64,000 bases of DNA from Ferdinandcohnia sp047246645. GTDB taxonomy: Bacteria > Bacillota > Bacilli > Bacillales > Bacillaceae_L. The notes under the pieces were generated by a model that was given only the letters and a program-made list of their open reading frames with translations, was not told the DNA's origin and made no database searches. Location of the stretch: assembly GCF_047246645.1 (NCBI RefSeq), contig NZ_JBFOKR010000004.1:186001-250000 (forward strand). The letters run 5' to 3'. Of the stretch, positions 7,932 to 17,309 are shown one piece after another (within the stretch, counting starts at the first letter, position 1; each line of letters starts with the position of its first letter). A program made the translations under genes and the position numbers.

Positions 7932-7944
7932 CAGGGGGTTCAGT

Positions 7945-9522
7945 ATGCTAGTCGAAGAAATGGAGTTGTATGGTAGGAAAAATGTAAAAGTGTTCACTGA
8001 AAACCGACCTAAAAACATTATCGAAGTTCTTCAACAAAGTATGGCAAGCTTTCCTGAAAAAGCGTCGGTAGTTACTGAGGAGGCATCTCTTTCTTATACA
8101 GAATTGGATGCGCTTTCAACGATGATTGCAGCAAATCTCCAACAAAAATGCGGCATTCAAAAAGGAGACCGAATAGCGGCTTTAATAGGTAACCGATACC
8201 ATTTTCCATTAGTCTTATTTGCTTGTCTCAAACTCGGAGCGATTATGGTTCCAATCAATGTAAAGCTTACTGCAGAAGAAATAAATTACATTATCGGACA
8301 TTCCGATGTAAAAGCGCTCATTAGTGAAAACGAGCATCTTATTAAGGTGGAAGAAATAAAAGCAGAGAACCCCTACATCATCCCGCCAGACGAAAACATT
8401 TTTGTAATAGATGGGGAAAACACATTCGAAAAGCTGCTCCAAGAAAACATGCTCACCAAAGTAGAAGTAGATGAACTAGATCCGGCGTTAATCCTTTATA
8501 CGTCCGGCACCACAGGCAGGCCAAAAGGTGCTGTGTTAACACATATTAATGTGATTCATAGTTTGATAAATTTCCAACATGTTTTTCAAACAAATAGTGA
8601 CCACAAGACATTAATTGCCGTACCAATGTTTCATGTTACAGGGCTCGTCGGGCAATTGCTTCACATGATTTACATAGGTGGAACGGCGTATAGCATGGAA
8701 CGCTATCAAAATAAAAAATACATTGAGTACATTTTAAAACACAGAATTAACTTCGTTTTCAATGTCCCAACTATTTTCATCATGATGTCAACGGAGGAAG
8801 CTTTTAAGAATAATAGTTTCGAGTTCGTTACAAAAGTTGCGTTTGGAGGGGCGCCAATTTATCAGCAAACCTTCTCGATGTTGAGAGACGTCTTCCCAAA
8901 TGCGGAACTCCACAATGCATACGGGTCAACGGAAACGACTTCACCTGCGACATTAATGCCAGTAAAATACCCGGAGTCAAAAGTCACATCTGTGGGGCAG
9001 GCGGTTCCAGTAGCAGATATAAAAGTTGTTGATGCAAACGGGAATGAATGTCCAACAGGTGAAGTGGGAGAGCTTTATATCAAAGGTCCAATGGTCATCA
9101 AGGAATATTGGCTAAATCCGGAAGCAAATGAAAGCAATTTTACAGACGGCTATTGGCATTCAGGTGACCTTGGGTATGTTGATGAAGATGGATATTTTTA
9201 TATCCGTGATCGGAAGAAAGACATGATTAACCGCGCTGGGGAGAAAATATTCTCCATCGAAGTAGAGGACGTGCTCAAAAAGCATGAACATATCAAAGAA
9301 GCGGCAGTAGTTGGTATACCGGATCCTCTATATGGAGAACGGGTCAAGGCGTACGTTGTCAGTGACCATTTTACAGAACAGCATATACCAACCATAAAAG
9401 AGCATTGTCTAAAACATCTTGCGAAATTTAAAATACCTGAGCTTTACGAGTTTATCCCGGAGTTACCGAGGAACGCCTCTGGAAAAATACTAAAATATGC
9501 GCTAAAAAGGGGGAATCAGTAA
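7945..9522 (+). CDS. acyl-CoA synthetase (AMP-forming)
   Basis: A 525-residue class I adenylate-forming enzyme. The P-loop-like motif YTSGTTGRPKGAVLTH lies near residue 185, the A5 motif NAYGSTETT near 327, the A7/A8 motifs SGDLGYVDEDGY and DRKKDMINRAGEKI near 405-430, and the catalytic lysine motif PRNASGKILK near the end. It activates a carboxylic acid to its CoA thioester in the cytoplasm. The TRAP system in the same cluster would supply the acid. It overlaps the acyl-CoA dehydrogenase start by one base. Chain length or ring specificity cannot be read from the sequence. Confidence 0.92.
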   Translation: MLVEEMELYGRKNVKVFTENRPKNIIEVLQQSMASFPEKASVVTEEASLSYTELDALSTMIAANLQQKCGIQKGDRIAALIGNRYHFPLVLFACLKLGAIMVPINVKLTAEEINYIIGHSDVKALISENEHLIKVEEIKAENPYIIPPDENIFVIDGENTFEKLLQENMLTKVEVDELDPALILYTSGTTGRPKGAVLTHINVIHSLINFQHVFQTNSDHKTLIAVPMFHVTGLVGQLLHMIYIGGTAYSMERYQNKKYIEYILKHRINFVFNVPTIFIMMSTEEAFKNNSFEFVTKVAFGGAPIYQQTFSMLRDVFPNAELHNAYGSTETTSPATLMPVKYPESKVTSVGQAVPVADIKVVDANGNECPTGEVGELYIKGPMVIKEYWLNPEANESNFTDGYWHSGDLGYVDEDGYFYIRDRKKDMINRAGEKIFSIEVEDVLKKHEHIKEAAVVGIPDPLYGERVKAYVVSDHFTEQHIPTIKEHCLKHLAKFKIPELYEFIPELPRNASGKILKYALKRGNQ

Positions 9523-10727
9523 TGTTAAAAGAACTATCGGAACAAGCAATACAACTGAGAAGTGAGTTACTAGATTTTATGGAGGAGTACGTTTATCCGA
9601 ATGAACAGGTATATGAAGAACAGCTAAATTCTCAAGAAAGTCGCTGGATGATTCCACCGATTATCGAGGAATTGAAGGAGAAAGCAAAAGCAAAAGGATT
9701 GTGGAATCTATTTTTACCAGATACCGAGTACGGTAAAGGGCTATCCAATTATGAGTACGCATTCTTATGTGAAATCATGGGGCGTTCACTAATCGCACCT
9801 GAAATCTTCAATTGTAATGCGCCGGATACGGGGAATATGGAAGTACTCATTAAGTACGGGACAGAGGAACAAAAGAAACAATGGCTTGAGCCACTTTTAG
9901 AAGGTAAAATCCGCTCGGTATTTTCAATGACAGAGCCTGCGGTTGCTTCCTCAGATGCTACCAATATACAGAGTAGTATTGTTCGGGATGGTGATGAGTA
10001 TGTGATCAATGCTCGAAAGTGGTGGTCAACGTCGGCTATCGATCCTCGCTGCAAGATTGCGATTGTGATGGGGAAAACAGACCCAAGCGCACCGCCATAT
10101 CAGCAGCAATCTATGATTCTAGTACCTTTTGATAGTCCGGGAGTGGAAATTAAACGAGCACTAACTGTATTCGGATATGATCATGCTCCTAATGGGCATG
10201 CGGAAATTCACTATAACAATGTCAGAGTTCCTGCTTCGAATATGTTACTAGGAGAAGGTAGAGGCTTTGAAATCGCCCAAGGCAGATTAGGTCCGGGACG
10301 AATTCACCATTGTATGAGAGCAATCGGTGCTGCAGAACGTGCATTGGAGCTCATGATCAAGCGGGCGAATGACAGAGAGGCTTTCAACTCTAAATTAATC
10401 GATAAAGAAACGGTTCGGTCTGAGATTGCAAAAAGCCGCATCGAAATTGAGCAATCACGACTTTTAACTCTACATGCTGCTAATAAAATTGACCAAGAAG
10501 GTGCCAAGGCAGCTAGAAAGGAAATCGCAATGATCAAAATTGCAGTTCCTCAGATGTCTCTTAATGTAATCGACCGGGCAATCCAGTTGTTTGGCGGTGC
10601 AGGAGTTTCAGATGATACGCCATTAGCAGCTCACTGGGCAAATGCTCGAACACTACGAATTGTCGATGGACCGGACGCTGTTCATTTACGAGATATCGCC
10701 AAATTAGAAATCAGAGAGCAATTGTGA
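9522..10727 (+). CDS. acyl-CoA dehydrogenase
   Basis: A 401-residue FAD-dependent acyl-CoA dehydrogenase of the longer ACAD10/11-like type. It has the FAD/substrate segment FSMTEPAVASSDATNI near residue 133, the GRIHHCMRAIGAAERAL helix near 258, and the C-terminal QLFGGAGVSDDTPLA motif. It introduces the alpha-beta double bond into acyl-CoA and passes electrons to an electron-transfer flavoprotein not encoded here. It is translationally coupled to the ligase. Its similarity to the dehydrogenase half of ACAD10/11 fits the separate APH-type kinase at 18.1 kb, which resembles the other half. Confidence 0.9.
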   Translation: MLKELSEQAIQLRSELLDFMEEYVYPNEQVYEEQLNSQESRWMIPPIIEELKEKAKAKGLWNLFLPDTEYGKGLSNYEYAFLCEIMGRSLIAPEIFNCNAPDTGNMEVLIKYGTEEQKKQWLEPLLEGKIRSVFSMTEPAVASSDATNIQSSIVRDGDEYVINARKWWSTSAIDPRCKIAIVMGKTDPSAPPYQQQSMILVPFDSPGVEIKRALTVFGYDHAPNGHAEIHYNNVRVPASNMLLGEGRGFEIAQGRLGPGRIHHCMRAIGAAERALELMIKRANDREAFNSKLIDKETVRSEIAKSRIEIEQSRLLTLHAANKIDQEGAKAARKEIAMIKIAVPQMSLNVIDRAIQLFGGAGVSDDTPLAAHWANARTLRIVDGPDAVHLRDIAKLEIREQL

Positions 10728-10736
10728 GGTGCTTGA

Positions 10737-11717
10737 ATGAAAAAGTGGATCGTATCTAAATTGGGTAACCCCGATGAGGCCTTAGAAATAGTAGAAGTTG
10801 AAAAACCAACTCCTAAAAAGGGAGAAGTTCTTATTCGAGTAAACTCCTTTGCACTTAACTTTTTCGATATCCTAATGTGCCAGGGCAGCTACCAGGAAAA
10901 ACCGGATTTGCCTTTTACACCTGGAGCAGAGGTAGCGGGAATTATTGATGAAGTAGGAGAAGGTGTCCATTTTTTAGAAGGCCAACGGGTGCTTGCAACA
11001 CCAATGCTCCCTAACGGCGGGTTTGCCGAGTGGGTCACTGTCAAGCAAGAGGATGTATTCCCGATTCCAGAGGAACTCCCATACGAGCAGGCAGCCGGAA
11101 TGTTCATTACGTATCACACAGCCTATTATGCATTGAAAGAAAAGGCGCAGCTAAAACAGAACGAATATCTACTCGTTCATGCAGGATCAGGCGGTGTAGG
11201 ATCGGCGGCAATCCAAGTTGGGAAGGCATTAGGTACAACGGTAATCGCAACGGCAGGTTCGGATGAAAAATTACAAGTGTGTAAAGATAGCGGAGCTGAT
11301 GTTGTCATCAATTACCGTACCCAGGATTTCGTAAAAATTGTAAAAGAGGTAACGGACGGGCACTGTGCCGATGTCATTTTCGACCCAGTGGGCGGAGAAA
11401 CCTTTGATAAATCAAGAAAATGTATTGCCTTCGATGGCAGACTTCTTCCAATCGGGTTTGCAGGGGGAACCATTCCAACCGTACCTGCCAACCATGTACT
11501 AATTAAAAACTACTCAGTTGTCGGAGTGCATTTCGGATACTTTCGAAAACTGTTTCCAGAACGAGTAAAACAAGAGCACACCGAGCTGATGAACCTTTAT
11601 AAAAACCGGAAAATAAACCCGTTAATTTATAAACAGTATTCATTTGAAGAGGTACCAGATGCGTTGGAACAACTGGGAAGTCGTCAAACCTGGGGGAAAC
11701 TGATTGTAAACCCGTAG
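10737..11717 (+). CDS. zinc-independent MDR oxidoreductase (NADPH:quinone reductase-like)
   Basis: A 326-residue medium-chain dehydrogenase/reductase. The GroES-like half is residues 1-120. The Rossmann half contains the nucleotide motif VHAGSGGVGSAAIQVGKALG near residue 145, typical of NADPH use. The zinc-binding cysteines of alcohol dehydrogenases are absent. In this setting it may reduce an enoyl-CoA or a ketone intermediate rather than a quinone. It follows the dehydrogenase by 9 bp. Confidence 0.88.
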   Translation: MKKWIVSKLGNPDEALEIVEVEKPTPKKGEVLIRVNSFALNFFDILMCQGSYQEKPDLPFTPGAEVAGIIDEVGEGVHFLEGQRVLATPMLPNGGFAEWVTVKQEDVFPIPEELPYEQAAGMFITYHTAYYALKEKAQLKQNEYLLVHAGSGGVGSAAIQVGKALGTTVIATAGSDEKLQVCKDSGADVVINYRTQDFVKIVKEVTDGHCADVIFDPVGGETFDKSRKCIAFDGRLLPIGFAGGTIPTVPANHVLIKNYSVVGVHFGYFRKLFPERVKQEHTELMNLYKNRKINPLIYKQYSFEEVPDALEQLGSRQTWGKLIVNP

Positions 11718-11767
11718 AACTTTTTCACAAAAACCGGGTGGTGACAGGCACGAAGGAGGTAGTCAAA

Positions 11768-12544
11768 TTGAGTTCAGTAGTCGAATCAAAAGTAGAAAAC
11801 CAAATTGGTCATCTCATTTTAAACCGTCCAGAAAAATTAAACGCGATTTCAAGACAGGTCGTCGAAGAGGCCATAGCATGTCTAGATGAACACACGGAAA
11901 ATCCTAATGTAAAAGCTATTATTCTATCAGGTAATGGAAGGTCGTTTTGTGCTGGTGGGGATATCGAAACGATGAAATACATTAGTGGCACAGCTGAAGC
12001 AGCCGAATGGATGGATTTTGTTACGGGGCTAACGAAAAAAATCATGGATATTGATAAGTATGTCATTGCAGCCGTACATGGATTTGCAGCAGGAGCGGGC
12101 TTCAGCCTTTCGCTCGCAGCGGATTTTATCGTCGCTGAAAAAGATGCCAAGTTTGCATTGAGCTTTTCGAATATTGGACTTATCCCAGACTTGGGGTTAA
12201 TCAAAACACTATCCGAACGACTATCTCCAAATCTAGCAAAGGAATGGATCTCATCGGGAAAGATCATTACAACAGAAGAAGCAGCGAGCTTCGGACTCAT
12301 CAACCGGATTGCTAAAGGAGGTGTAATGGAGGAGGCTATAGAGTTTGCCGACTTTATCGTCAACGGCCCGGGTTTAGCGAATAAGTACGTAAAGTATCTC
12401 GTCAATCATGTAGGAACTTTAGATAAGGACACAGCTTTTAAACAGGAAAGTCTCATACAAGCGCTATTGCTACAAACAAAGGACCACCAAGAAGGTGTAA
12501 CCGCATTTTATGAAAAACGCAAACCAACGTTTTTAGGAAAGTAA
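11768..12544 (+). CDS. enoyl-CoA hydratase/isomerase family protein (isomerase-like)
   Basis: About 258 residues of crotonase fold. The frame opens at GTG 11738, but a full AAGGAGGT site at 11753-11760 lies seven bases before TTG 11768, which is the likely start. The two catalytic glutamates of hydratases are missing: the positions read AGAGFSLSLAAD and SFSNIGLIPDLG. The aspartate in IPD is kept, as in PaaG-type isomerases. It therefore probably moves a double bond rather than adding water. The oxyanion-hole loop GRSFCAGGDI is intact. Confidence 0.88.
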   Translation: MSSVVESKVENQIGHLILNRPEKLNAISRQVVEEAIACLDEHTENPNVKAIILSGNGRSFCAGGDIETMKYISGTAEAAEWMDFVTGLTKKIMDIDKYVIAAVHGFAAGAGFSLSLAADFIVAEKDAKFALSFSNIGLIPDLGLIKTLSERLSPNLAKEWISSGKIITTEEAASFGLINRIAKGGVMEEAIEFADFIVNGPGLANKYVKYLVNHVGTLDKDTAFKQESLIQALLLQTKDHQEGVTAFYEKRKPTFLGK

Positions 12545-12565
12545 AAATTTCAAGGGGGATCTTGT

Positions 12566-13693
12566 ATGAAAAAGACAAAACTAATGTTTTTTGCGGCGGT
12601 ATTAACGATTGTTACTTTTTTAAGCGCTTGCTCTGATAGTGACTCAACAGGAAAGGACAATGGAAGTGGGGAAGCTGAGGGTGAAAAAATCACGTTACGT
12701 GCAGCAACTGGACTTAGCCCTCAGCACGCATGGTGGGCAGACTCAATGGTGCCTTGGATGGAAAAGGTTGAGGAGTTAACAGATGGTCAGGTTACATTTG
12801 AAACGTTTGCTGGTGGAGAATTAGTAGCAGTTCCAGACGAAGGTGATGCGCTAAAGAGCGGTACGGTTGATGTCGCACTTGTTCTACCAATCTATCAGCC
12901 AGACCAATACCCAATGGCCGAAATCTCAATGCTTCCACTTGCACACTCCGACACAATTATCGGATCAAATGCTTGGAAGGCGTTATTAGAAAGTGACGAA
13001 GAGCTTGCAGATGGAAAAACATACACTGAAATGCAGTTTGCCGACTTTAAAGTGTTCCCTGTTTCAACAACTCAGGAATACTCCATTTCAACAACTGGAA
13101 AAGAGTTTAACTCTGTTAATGATGTAAAAGGCACAGGACTACGTACTCCATCACGTATCCATGAAAAATACTCCGAAAAAATTGGCGTGAACAGCGTAAC
13201 AATGCCAGCTGTTGAAATGTACGATGCGCTAAGCCGTGGCTCTTTTGATGGAAGTTACTACAGTGTTGCAGACTGGACTGGGTACGGATTCCAGGATCTA
13301 TTCAAATATACAATTACGGGTGTTAACTTCGGACACTTCAACGCATTTATTGGGATGACGCAGGAAAAGTGGGATAGCCTTCCTAGAAACGTTCAAGATG
13401 CAATGACACAAGCATCTGAAGAAATCTTCATTCCAGGTGCGGAAGCATGGTTAACTCGCGCAGAAGAATCAATTAAGTTAAATGAAGAAAACGGTGGAAA
13501 ATTTGTAGAGTTCTCAACTCTGGACCAAAGTGTTCAAGACTTAATTAATACAGGTATCGAGGAAACGTGGTTAGATTACGCGGATCTATTAGAAGAACAA
13601 GGTCTCCCTGGTAAAAAGCTAATTACATTATGGCGTGACATCATTATCGAGCAGGGTGGAGACGTGCCAGAAGGGTTAAAGAATTTGGAGTAA
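12566..13693 (+). CDS. TRAP transporter substrate-binding lipoprotein (DctP family)
   Basis: A 375-residue solute-binding protein. The signal peptide ends in the lipobox LSAC (Cys near residue 22), followed by a serine- and glycine-rich linker. The mature part shows DctP features: GGELVAVPDEGDALKSG, the arginine motif GTGLRTPSRIHEKYSEK near 190, and an SFDGSYYSVADWTGYG pocket segment. The arginine normally pairs with the carboxylate of the ligand. It is lipid-anchored on the outer face of the membrane and would hand an organic acid to the DctM/DctQ pair after 14.6 kb, which is separated from it by repeat arrays. Confidence 0.9.
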   Translation: MKKTKLMFFAAVLTIVTFLSACSDSDSTGKDNGSGEAEGEKITLRAATGLSPQHAWWADSMVPWMEKVEELTDGQVTFETFAGGELVAVPDEGDALKSGTVDVALVLPIYQPDQYPMAEISMLPLAHSDTIIGSNAWKALLESDEELADGKTYTEMQFADFKVFPVSTTQEYSISTTGKEFNSVNDVKGTGLRTPSRIHEKYSEKIGVNSVTMPAVEMYDALSRGSFDGSYYSVADWTGYGFQDLFKYTITGVNFGHFNAFIGMTQEKWDSLPRNVQDAMTQASEEIFIPGAEAWLTRAEESIKLNEENGGKFVEFSTLDQSVQDLINTGIEETWLDYADLLEEQGLPGKKLITLWRDIIIEQGGDVPEGLKNLE

Positions 13694-13705
13694 ATCGGTG
13701 GATCT

Positions 13706-13730
13706 CGCCATTTTCTAGTGGGGAATGGCG
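13706..13730 (+). other. hairpin after the TRAP binding-protein gene
   Basis: CGCCATT (13706-13712) pairs with AATGGCG (13724-13730) across an 11-nt loop. There is only a weak T tail, so it may be a leaky terminator or an mRNA-stabilising element. Either would raise binding-protein levels above those of the permeases. Confidence 0.5.
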
Positions 13731-13802
13731 GGGTTCTTTGGGAAATGTGTGAGGTGGGTTTGTTTTGAGGTGTTTTTGAATGATTTTTAGATGCACGAAC
13801 TC

Positions 13803-13898
13803 AGTTTACGCTTTTTAATTTGGAAATACGGTTTTTAATCTGAATTTACGCTTTTTAATTGGAAAATACGGTTTTTACACCGGATTTACGATTTTTAG
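13803..13898 (+). repeat. 20-bp-period TACGGTTTTTA array 3
   Basis: Five units, some with TACGCTTTTTA, ending CGATTTTTAGCCAAATTT. This lies in the 985-bp gap 13694-14678 between TRAP genes, which otherwise holds no convincing gene. Confidence 0.82.
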
Positions 13899-13940
13899 CC
13901 AAATTTGGCAGCGTGAGGCTATATTAAGTAAACAAACATA

Positions 13941-14040
13941 NNNNNNNNNNNNNNNNNNNNNNNNNNNNNNNNNNNNNNNNNNNNNNNNNNNNNNNNNNNN
14001 NNNNNNNNNNNNNNNNNNNNNNNNNNNNNNNNNNNNNNNN
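13941..14040. other. assembly gap (100 N) inside repeats
   Basis: Exactly 100 undetermined bases. The flanks are parts of the same 244-bp repeat unit seen intact at 14.05-14.5 kb, so the gap probably hides one or more further copies. Confidence 0.95.
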
Positions 14041-14487
14041 CCAAGATTAACCCGTTTAGACTAGATCAACCAACCCAAAAAGGGCTAATCCACGGTCTAG
14101 TTACCCGAAAACAGATGCGCGGAACCAGTTTACGCTTTTTAATTTGGAAATACGGTTTTTAATTTCGATTTACGGTTTTTAAATTGAAAATACGGTTTTT
14201 AATTCAAAAATACGGTTTTTACACCGGATTTACGATTTTTAGCCAAATTTGGCAGCGTGAGGCTACATTAAGTAAACAAACATACCAAGATTAACCCGTT
14301 TAGACTAGATCAACCAACCCAAAAAGGGCTAATCCACGGTCTAGTTACCCGAAAACAGATGTGCGAACCCAGTTTACGGTTTTTAATTTGGAAATACGGT
14401 TTTTAATCTGGATTTACGGTTTTTAAATTGAAAATACGGTTTTTAATTCAAAAATACGATTTTTACGCCAGATTTACGATTTTTAGC
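14041..14487 (+). repeat. 244-bp tandem units with TACGGTTTTTA arrays 4 and 5
   Basis: Arrays at 14129-14243 and 14373-14487 have six 20-bp units each and start 244 bp apart. Between them is a constant non-array segment containing a CCCAAAAAGGG mini-hairpin and a TAGACTAG/CTAGTTA imperfect pair; the same segment appears on both sides of the N gap. A decayed fragment of a further unit follows to about 14525. From there to 14660 I see nothing more than the GGGAGGG ribosome site of the next gene. Confidence 0.85.
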
Positions 14488-14678
14488 CATATTCGGCTAC
14501 GCAAACTCAGTTTACGCTTTGAAAATTAGATTTGCACTATTAAATGGGAATGCGTTTCAAAAATATGCTATTTACTCAAATTCACTCTTTTCAACCAATC
14601 TAAGTTACGATATTTCACGCAACAAGCACTACTCAAGAAAGCCCTTTACAAAAGGTCTAAAAAGGGAGGGAATAGGAA

Positions 14679-16007
14679 ATGGAAAATGCAATCATCATAG
14701 CGATTGTCCTGATAATGTTGGTCCTCTTTCTGATGTTTGGTTTATATGTACATTCCGTTCTATTTGCAACAGGGGTAATTGGTCTCATTTTATTAGAAGG
14801 TTTTAATTTCTTACCGGGATTGCTTGGTAACGAGCCTTTTAACCGGGTTGCAAGCTATACGCTGACGACGATTCCGTTGTATGTTCTGATGGCACAGTTT
14901 ATTCTCCAGTCCGATATTGTAAAAGATATTTTTTATATTGTTCATAAGGTTGCACGTGGGAAAAACGGTGTTTTAGGCATCATGACACTTTCAATTGGAG
15001 GAGTTCTAGGGGCGGTATCAGGATCAGGTACAGCAACGGCGGCCTCTCTTGGTCAGGTTGCTATACCAGAGCTGCGGAGACACGGTTATAGTGGCCCACT
15101 TGCTGGTGCAATTGCAGCTGCGGGAGGCTCATTATCGGGTATCATTCCACCGAGTATCATCTTAATTTTATATGGAGTTGCAACGGAAACGCCTGTAGGC
15201 AAGCTGTTTATCGCTGCTGTAATACCAGGGATTCTGATGATGGTAACGTTTATGGCTGTTATGCTCGTTTATCTTCGAGTCGAACAGAAGAAGTCCCCAG
15301 TTAACGCAGAAGTAGCTGTTGCGCTGGAAGAGGCGCAGGAAAAAGTATCCCTCACCAGACTCATTACCGTTTGCATTGTAGCACTGTTAGTTGTCGGTAT
15401 TATTTTTGGAGGGATCTACTCAGGAACATTCACCCCAACAGAAGCGGGAGCAGTTGGAGCGTTTGTAGGATTAGTAGCAGCGTTTATTTTAGGAAAAGTA
15501 AACAAAGATTTCATTAAAAACTCAGTAGTCGAAACGCTAAAGCTAACGAGCATGGTCATGCTAATCATGATTGGAGCTCAAATCTTTGGGCGATTCGTGT
15601 CTCTATCATTAATCCCAAGGAAACTTATCAATCTATTAGAACCAATAATGGGGAACCCTACATTAGTTCTGGTAATCATCTCAATCGTTTTGTTCATCAT
15701 GTTCATGTTTATTGAAGGTGCAGCCGTTATTTTAATGTCAATCCCAGTCCTCCTGCCAATTATCAATGCGCTGCAAGTAGACCTCATATGGTTTGGTGTA
15801 TTTGTGAGTGTGATTTGTACGATTGGACTGTTAACTCCTCCAGTTGGACTCAGTGTTTATGCGGTGGCAGGGGTCAGTAAAATTCGACTGGAACCTATCT
15901 TTAAAATTGGAATGGTATTTTCGATTGTCGCAATGATCGTTGTAGGTGGAGTCATGATACTTTTCCCTGAAATTGCGACATTCCTAACAGAATCAATGAA
16001 ATCATAG
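14679..16007 (+). CDS. TRAP transporter large permease (DctM family)
   Basis: A 442-residue polytopic membrane protein with about 12 hydrophobic segments. The DctM signatures GAVSGSGTATAASLGQV near residue 110, AAAGGSLSGIIPPSI near 148 and the second-half TPPVGLSVYAVAGVSK near 387 are present. It carries the sodium-coupled transport path for the acid bound by the DctP lipoprotein. Ribosome site GGGAGGG. Gene order here is P-M-Q, not the more usual P-Q-M, with DctP cut off by almost 1 kb of repeats. Confidence 0.92.
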   Translation: MENAIIIAIVLIMLVLFLMFGLYVHSVLFATGVIGLILLEGFNFLPGLLGNEPFNRVASYTLTTIPLYVLMAQFILQSDIVKDIFYIVHKVARGKNGVLGIMTLSIGGVLGAVSGSGTATAASLGQVAIPELRRHGYSGPLAGAIAAAGGSLSGIIPPSIILILYGVATETPVGKLFIAAVIPGILMMVTFMAVMLVYLRVEQKKSPVNAEVAVALEEAQEKVSLTRLITVCIVALLVVGIIFGGIYSGTFTPTEAGAVGAFVGLVAAFILGKVNKDFIKNSVVETLKLTSMVMLIMIGAQIFGRFVSLSLIPRKLINLLEPIMGNPTLVLVIISIVLFIMFMFIEGAAVILMSIPVLLPIINALQVDLIWFGVFVSVICTIGLLTPPVGLSVYAVAGVSKIRLEPIFKIGMVFSIVAMIVVGGVMILFPEIATFLTESMKS

Positions 16008-16023
16008 CGGAAGGAGGATGGAT

Positions 16024-16554
16024 ATGAATAGCATAGCTCGTTTATATAAGTACTTTCATTTTATAAAAGTGGTTGGTGTTTGGATTAGTGGAATCAGTCT
16101 CATTGGAATGATGTTCTTTATTGTAATAGATGTATTTTTACGAAATGTGATGTCAGATTCAATAAACGGCGGATTTGAAATTGTTCAGAACTACTTTATG
16201 CCGGTTGTTGTATTCCCAGCGTTAGCGTATGCCTACTCATCAGGGGTTCTACCAAAAATGGATCTATTACTTGAAAAATTCAAGGACAACATCAAGCTAG
16301 TATTCATTCTTGGAATGCTGTTACTAGAGATTTTTATCCTAGTGTTAATGACTATGTACACTTGGGATTACGCCATGATCGGCTTGGAACGGAAAATGGC
16401 CTTCCCAGCAGCAGGGACGCTATACCCAGTGTATCCATTGTTCTTCATCATTCCGATTTCATTTGCTTTGATCATTGTTGAAAATGTGTTTATCCTGCTC
16501 AAAAATCTGCTCGAAAAGAAGCCTACTTTCTTATTTGAGACAGAAAATAATTAG
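16024..16554 (+). CDS. TRAP transporter small permease (DctQ family)
   Basis: About 176 residues with four membrane helices (roughly 20-42, 55-75, 92-112, 128-155), the DctQ layout, and the typical FFIVIDVFLRNV segment in helix 1. AAGGAGG at 16011-16017 sits directly against ATG 16018, so ATG 16024 is the better start. It forms the transport complex with DctM, whose gene ends 10-17 bp upstream. Confidence 0.88.
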   Translation: MNSIARLYKYFHFIKVVGVWISGISLIGMMFFIVIDVFLRNVMSDSINGGFEIVQNYFMPVVVFPALAYAYSSGVLPKMDLLLEKFKDNIKLVFILGMLLLEIFILVLMTMYTWDYAMIGLERKMAFPAAGTLYPVYPLFFIIPISFALIIVENVFILLKNLLEKKPTFLFETENN

Positions 16555-16574
16555 AAAAAGTAGAGGTTGAAGCG

Positions 16575-17294
16575 ATGAGAAAAATAAACGTGATTACCCA
16601 AAAGGAATTGGTGGACACTGAGTTACTACGAAACTGTACAGCAGTGGTGATTGATGTTCTGCTTGCGACCTCTACAATTGTTAGTTTGCTAGAAAATAAC
16701 TATGAACCCGTGTATGCGGTAAAAGATGCATCGACAGCACTTGAACTGGCACGACGGCAAGAACAAGCTCTTCTACTTGGCGAATGGAACGGAGAAAAAA
16801 TTGAAGGATTTGAGTACCCAGACCCAACTCTTTTTTTACAAGTTGAGGAAAAAACTCCGGCCATTATCTGTTCAACCAACGGGACCATTGCAATCGAAAA
16901 AGCAAAGTATGCAAAATGCTTATATATCTCATCCTTGGTAAATGGTCACCGAGTAGCAGAACTCATCAAACAACAAGAGGATGAATCCTCAATTGTTCTT
17001 ATATGTTCAGGAAATGCGGGCCGTTTCTCAATAGAAGACTTTGTTGGAGCAGGTCATATTGTCGACCACCTGACCCAAAAACAAGACTATCTACTCTCCG
17101 ACTCTGCAAAACTAGCAAAAGGAACTTTCCAAGTCGCAAAGTCCACTCAGTTCAAAGATTTACACAGCAGTGAAACCGCGTGTTTATTAAAAAGTACAGG
17201 CTTTCAACATACAACAAATTGGGTTTTAGAACATTTTGAGGCGTACAATACCGTCCCATTTTATAAAAATGGAAAACTAGTTTCTGCAACATAG
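16575..17294 (+). CDS. divergent ComB-family (2-phosphosulfolactate phosphatase-like) protein
   Basis: A 239-residue ComB-fold protein. The family pattern is visible: VVIDVLLATSTI near residue 24, LLGEWNGEKIEGF near 72, IICSTNGTIA near 97, and ICSGNAGRFSIEDFVGAGH near 145. Several usually conserved residues differ from the consensus I know (DVxRATTT, GERxG, GNSP): Arg is Leu in the first block, Arg is Trp in the second and GNSP is replaced by PDP. It may be a repurposed hydrolase for an acid phosphate or CoA-linked intermediate of this cluster, not a coenzyme M or sulfolactate enzyme. It sits between TRAP genes and a crotonase. Confidence 0.75.
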   Translation: MRKINVITQKELVDTELLRNCTAVVIDVLLATSTIVSLLENNYEPVYAVKDASTALELARRQEQALLLGEWNGEKIEGFEYPDPTLFLQVEEKTPAIICSTNGTIAIEKAKYAKCLYISSLVNGHRVAELIKQQEDESSIVLICSGNAGRFSIEDFVGAGHIVDHLTQKQDYLLSDSAKLAKGTFQVAKSTQFKDLHSSETACLLKSTGFQHTTNWVLEHFEAYNTVPFYKNGKLVSAT

Positions 17295-17309
17295 ATAGGA
17301 GGAATTGCA

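Noticed and set aside
9749..12405. Long minus-strand ORFs opposite the acyl-CoA genes
   Set aside because: They mirror well-supported genes and have no recognisable domains.
14519..14806. 95-residue ORF before dctM
   Set aside because: Most of it overlaps the dctM start in another frame, it begins in a decayed repeat and has no family features.
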